From positions 1 through 21,668 of the IMG/VR virus record IMGVR_UViG_3300017760_000125: a DNA stretch of 21,668 nt, one strand, 5' to 3'. Under the pieces are notes generated by a model. It did not search any database. It was not told the DNA's origin and was given only the letters and a program-made list of their open reading frames with translations. Of this stretch, positions 20,407 through 21,668 are shown piece after piece. The position numbers and the translations under genes are program-made. Origin of the DNA: a virus. The stretch's first letter is position 1; every line of letters starts with the position of its first letter.

Positions 20407-21668
20407 TCAGCCATTACTTACATTATCGAATTGTCTTGATACATTTCTACTTGGTGTACCGAGTACATATCCATTAGTAATTAACCAACTCCAGAAATTA
20501 GGATACTCACTTCTGTTTTCTGGTTTCCTAATATAAGATAGAAAAGATTTATAATTTAAACTTTGCTCTCTTATAGAAGATTGTTTTAAGTATTGTATCA
20601 GTCCGTCAGTAAACTCCAATGCCCTCATAAAGCCATGCTCTGATACATTACTCTTAAATATTCTTAACTCGACTGTGTTTCTAGGTACTGTATTTACTGA
20701 CTCATACCTATCATCACTTTGATACTGTCCGTCAGATATCTTTTTTGTTTCTGATTTACACCACCTACCCATAGTGCGACCTGCAATATCTTCAATAAAC
20801 CTAGCATTTTTCTTATCATTAATAAATACTAACAACTTTCCAATCTCTAGTGGTGTTAGTGCTTTTTTATTAATATGTATATGCAATCCAGCACAAGTAG
20901 TATTCCACCCTTTAACATAGGTACTCCCATTATCATCAGTCCAATAATCACTATTAAACATTTGACTAAACCTATCTTTTAAAAATTTGAATGTACTCGG
21001 AGCAGTACATATCTCAAACCCACCATTACCCTCATCAAGTGAGCCGTCTCTCTTACATAGAAACCAATTATTATGCTCATGTAAAGTTTCTGGAAAGTCA
21101 TAAGGCATACTATTTCTAGCCATAACTTCCAATTCTACACCATACAATAAAGATTTACTAGAATATAAATCCTTATCAACTGTCTCATCTTCCCTACATT
21201 GTACACCAATCTCATCATGTACAGGGTATGTATAGTTTTTACAATACCTTTCATGCTCATAACCACACTCCTCATCTTCATAATAATCATCTTCCTCTTC
21301 TCTACGACTATCAGCACATAGTGAGCAACAATCATAATCACTATCATAATCATTTTCATCTCTTACCTCATCACAACTCGGACAGTTATAAACATCATCA
21401 TCAAATATGTTATATATTAACCAATTTTCAATAGCATGATATAACTTACTGATTTTAATAGCTAACTTATCTTCACACTCATAAGCAAGATTACCTCTAT
21501 GATTATCTTCATCATATATATTCTCATTATATAATTTTATTTTATTTTTAATATACCATAATCTTTGCAGTATTTCCTGATTATGCCAAAAACTTCTAAT
21601 AACTATATCTTGATATTCGACTGTTTCATATAATTCAGTAAGGTTTACATCTTCATTTTTATATAATC
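20407..21668 (-). CDS. Amidoligase family protein with N-terminal Cys-rich module (5' incomplete)
   Basis: The frame is open from the right edge of the window to the TGA at 20407, at least 419 residues; the first possible start inside is a TTG at 21147 (246 residues), rejected because the frame continues without a stop for over 500 bp above it. The C-terminal ~245 residues carry the COOH-NH2 ligase (Amidoligase_2) pattern: GVELEV, RDGSL...GGFEICTAPS, CAGLHIHIN, and RFIEDIAGR. The fold belongs to the glutamine synthetase/GCS superfamily and joins a carboxylate to an amine using ATP. The upstream part has CPSC and CCSLC pairs about 15 residues apart, more Cys/His after them and many Asp/Glu, likely a zinc-binding module. 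A glutamine amidotransferase follows 50 nt later. Substrate unknown; peptide tagging, envelope modification or small-molecule synthesis are options. Confidence 0.8.
   Translation of the reverse strand, partial: LYKNEDVNLTELYETVEYQDIVIRSFWHNQEILQRLWYIKNKIKLYNENIYDEDNHRGNLAYECEDKLAIKISKLYHAIENWLIYNIFDDDVYNCPSCDEVRDENDYDSDYDCCSLCADSRREEEDDYYEDEECGYEHERYCKNYTYPVHDEIGVQCREDETVDKDLYSSKSLLYGVELEVMARNSMPYDFPETLHEHNNWFLCKRDGSLDEGNGGFEICTAPSTFKFLKDRFSQMFNSDYWTDDNGSTYVKGWNTTCAGLHIHINKKALTPLEIGKLLVFINDKKNARFIEDIAGRTMGRWCKSETKKISDGQYQSDDRYESVNTVPRNTVELRIFKSNVSEHGFMRALEFTDGLIQYLKQSSIREQSLNYKSFLSYIRKPENRSEYPNFWSWLITNGYVLGTPSRNVSRQFDNVSNG

Noticed and set aside
21135-21434. Opposing and alternative frames over the amidoligase N-terminus (Met/Ile-rich and His/Asn-rich)
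   Set aside because: Shadows of the Asp/Glu/Tyr-rich open frame that continues to the window edge.

Overview
This window looks like part of the genome of an AT-rich, probably marine, lytic podovirus with a T7-type gene complement. The basis is a T7-like replication set (gp2.5-like ssDNA-binding protein, gp4-like primase-helicase, gp5-like family A polymerase, gp3-like endonuclease I), very large internal-virion-type proteins, a small heat-shock protein, and a monomeric class II ribonucleotide reductase. The host is not identified. A low-GC marine alphaproteobacterium such as SAR11 or a relative is my inference from base composition and gene content. No phage RNA polymerase, integrase, capsid, portal or terminase gene is visible here.

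Layout. Positions 1-8862 are read rightward (late/virion and lysis side): an incomplete gp15-position protein, a 1279-residue gp16-position protein with DIFGG repeats, a 552-residue protein with a T4-type lysozyme domain and NKGG/NQGG repeats, an IbpA-like Hsp20, a structured intergenic RNA region, an 18-residue cationic amphipathic peptide, a holin-like membrane protein and a short secreted/anchored-looking protein. Positions 8859-21668 are read leftward. The two arms meet tail to tail with overlapping stop codons near 8860.

The leftward arm runs, in transcription order from the right edge: a truncated-by-window amidoligase with an N-terminal cysteine-rich module, a class II glutamine amidotransferase, a cluster of very small (26-93 residue) unknown proteins including two tiny membrane peptides and one PD-(D/E)XK-type nuclease, then a promoter gap at 17265-17460, then SSB, primase-helicase, DNA polymerase, Cas4-like exonuclease, an unknown protein, endonuclease I, an unknown protein, a MazG-like/DUF6378 protein, class II RNR, an unknown protein and a gamma-glutamylcyclotransferase-like protein. 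Genes are tightly packed, mostly with TAATG, ATGA or longer overlaps. Three leftward sigma70-type promoters, all with a TGn extended -10, sit at about 17.3, 18.35 and 19.4 kb, so host RNA polymerase probably transcribes this arm.

Most interesting points: (1) an amidoligase plus class II amidotransferase pair with a gamma-glutamylcyclotransferase homologue at the far end of the same arm, which together suggest a phage-encoded amide/isopeptide modification system; (2) an 18-residue cationic amphipathic peptide translationally coupled to the holin-like gene; (3) two look-alike bulged RNA hairpins ahead of hsp20 and the lysis genes, with a 12-bp hairpin between them; (4) a duplicated 14-nt translation start sequence in the primase-helicase gene that implies a T7 4A/4B-like short form. 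Several ORF starts differ from the longest-frame choice; the reasons are in the entries.
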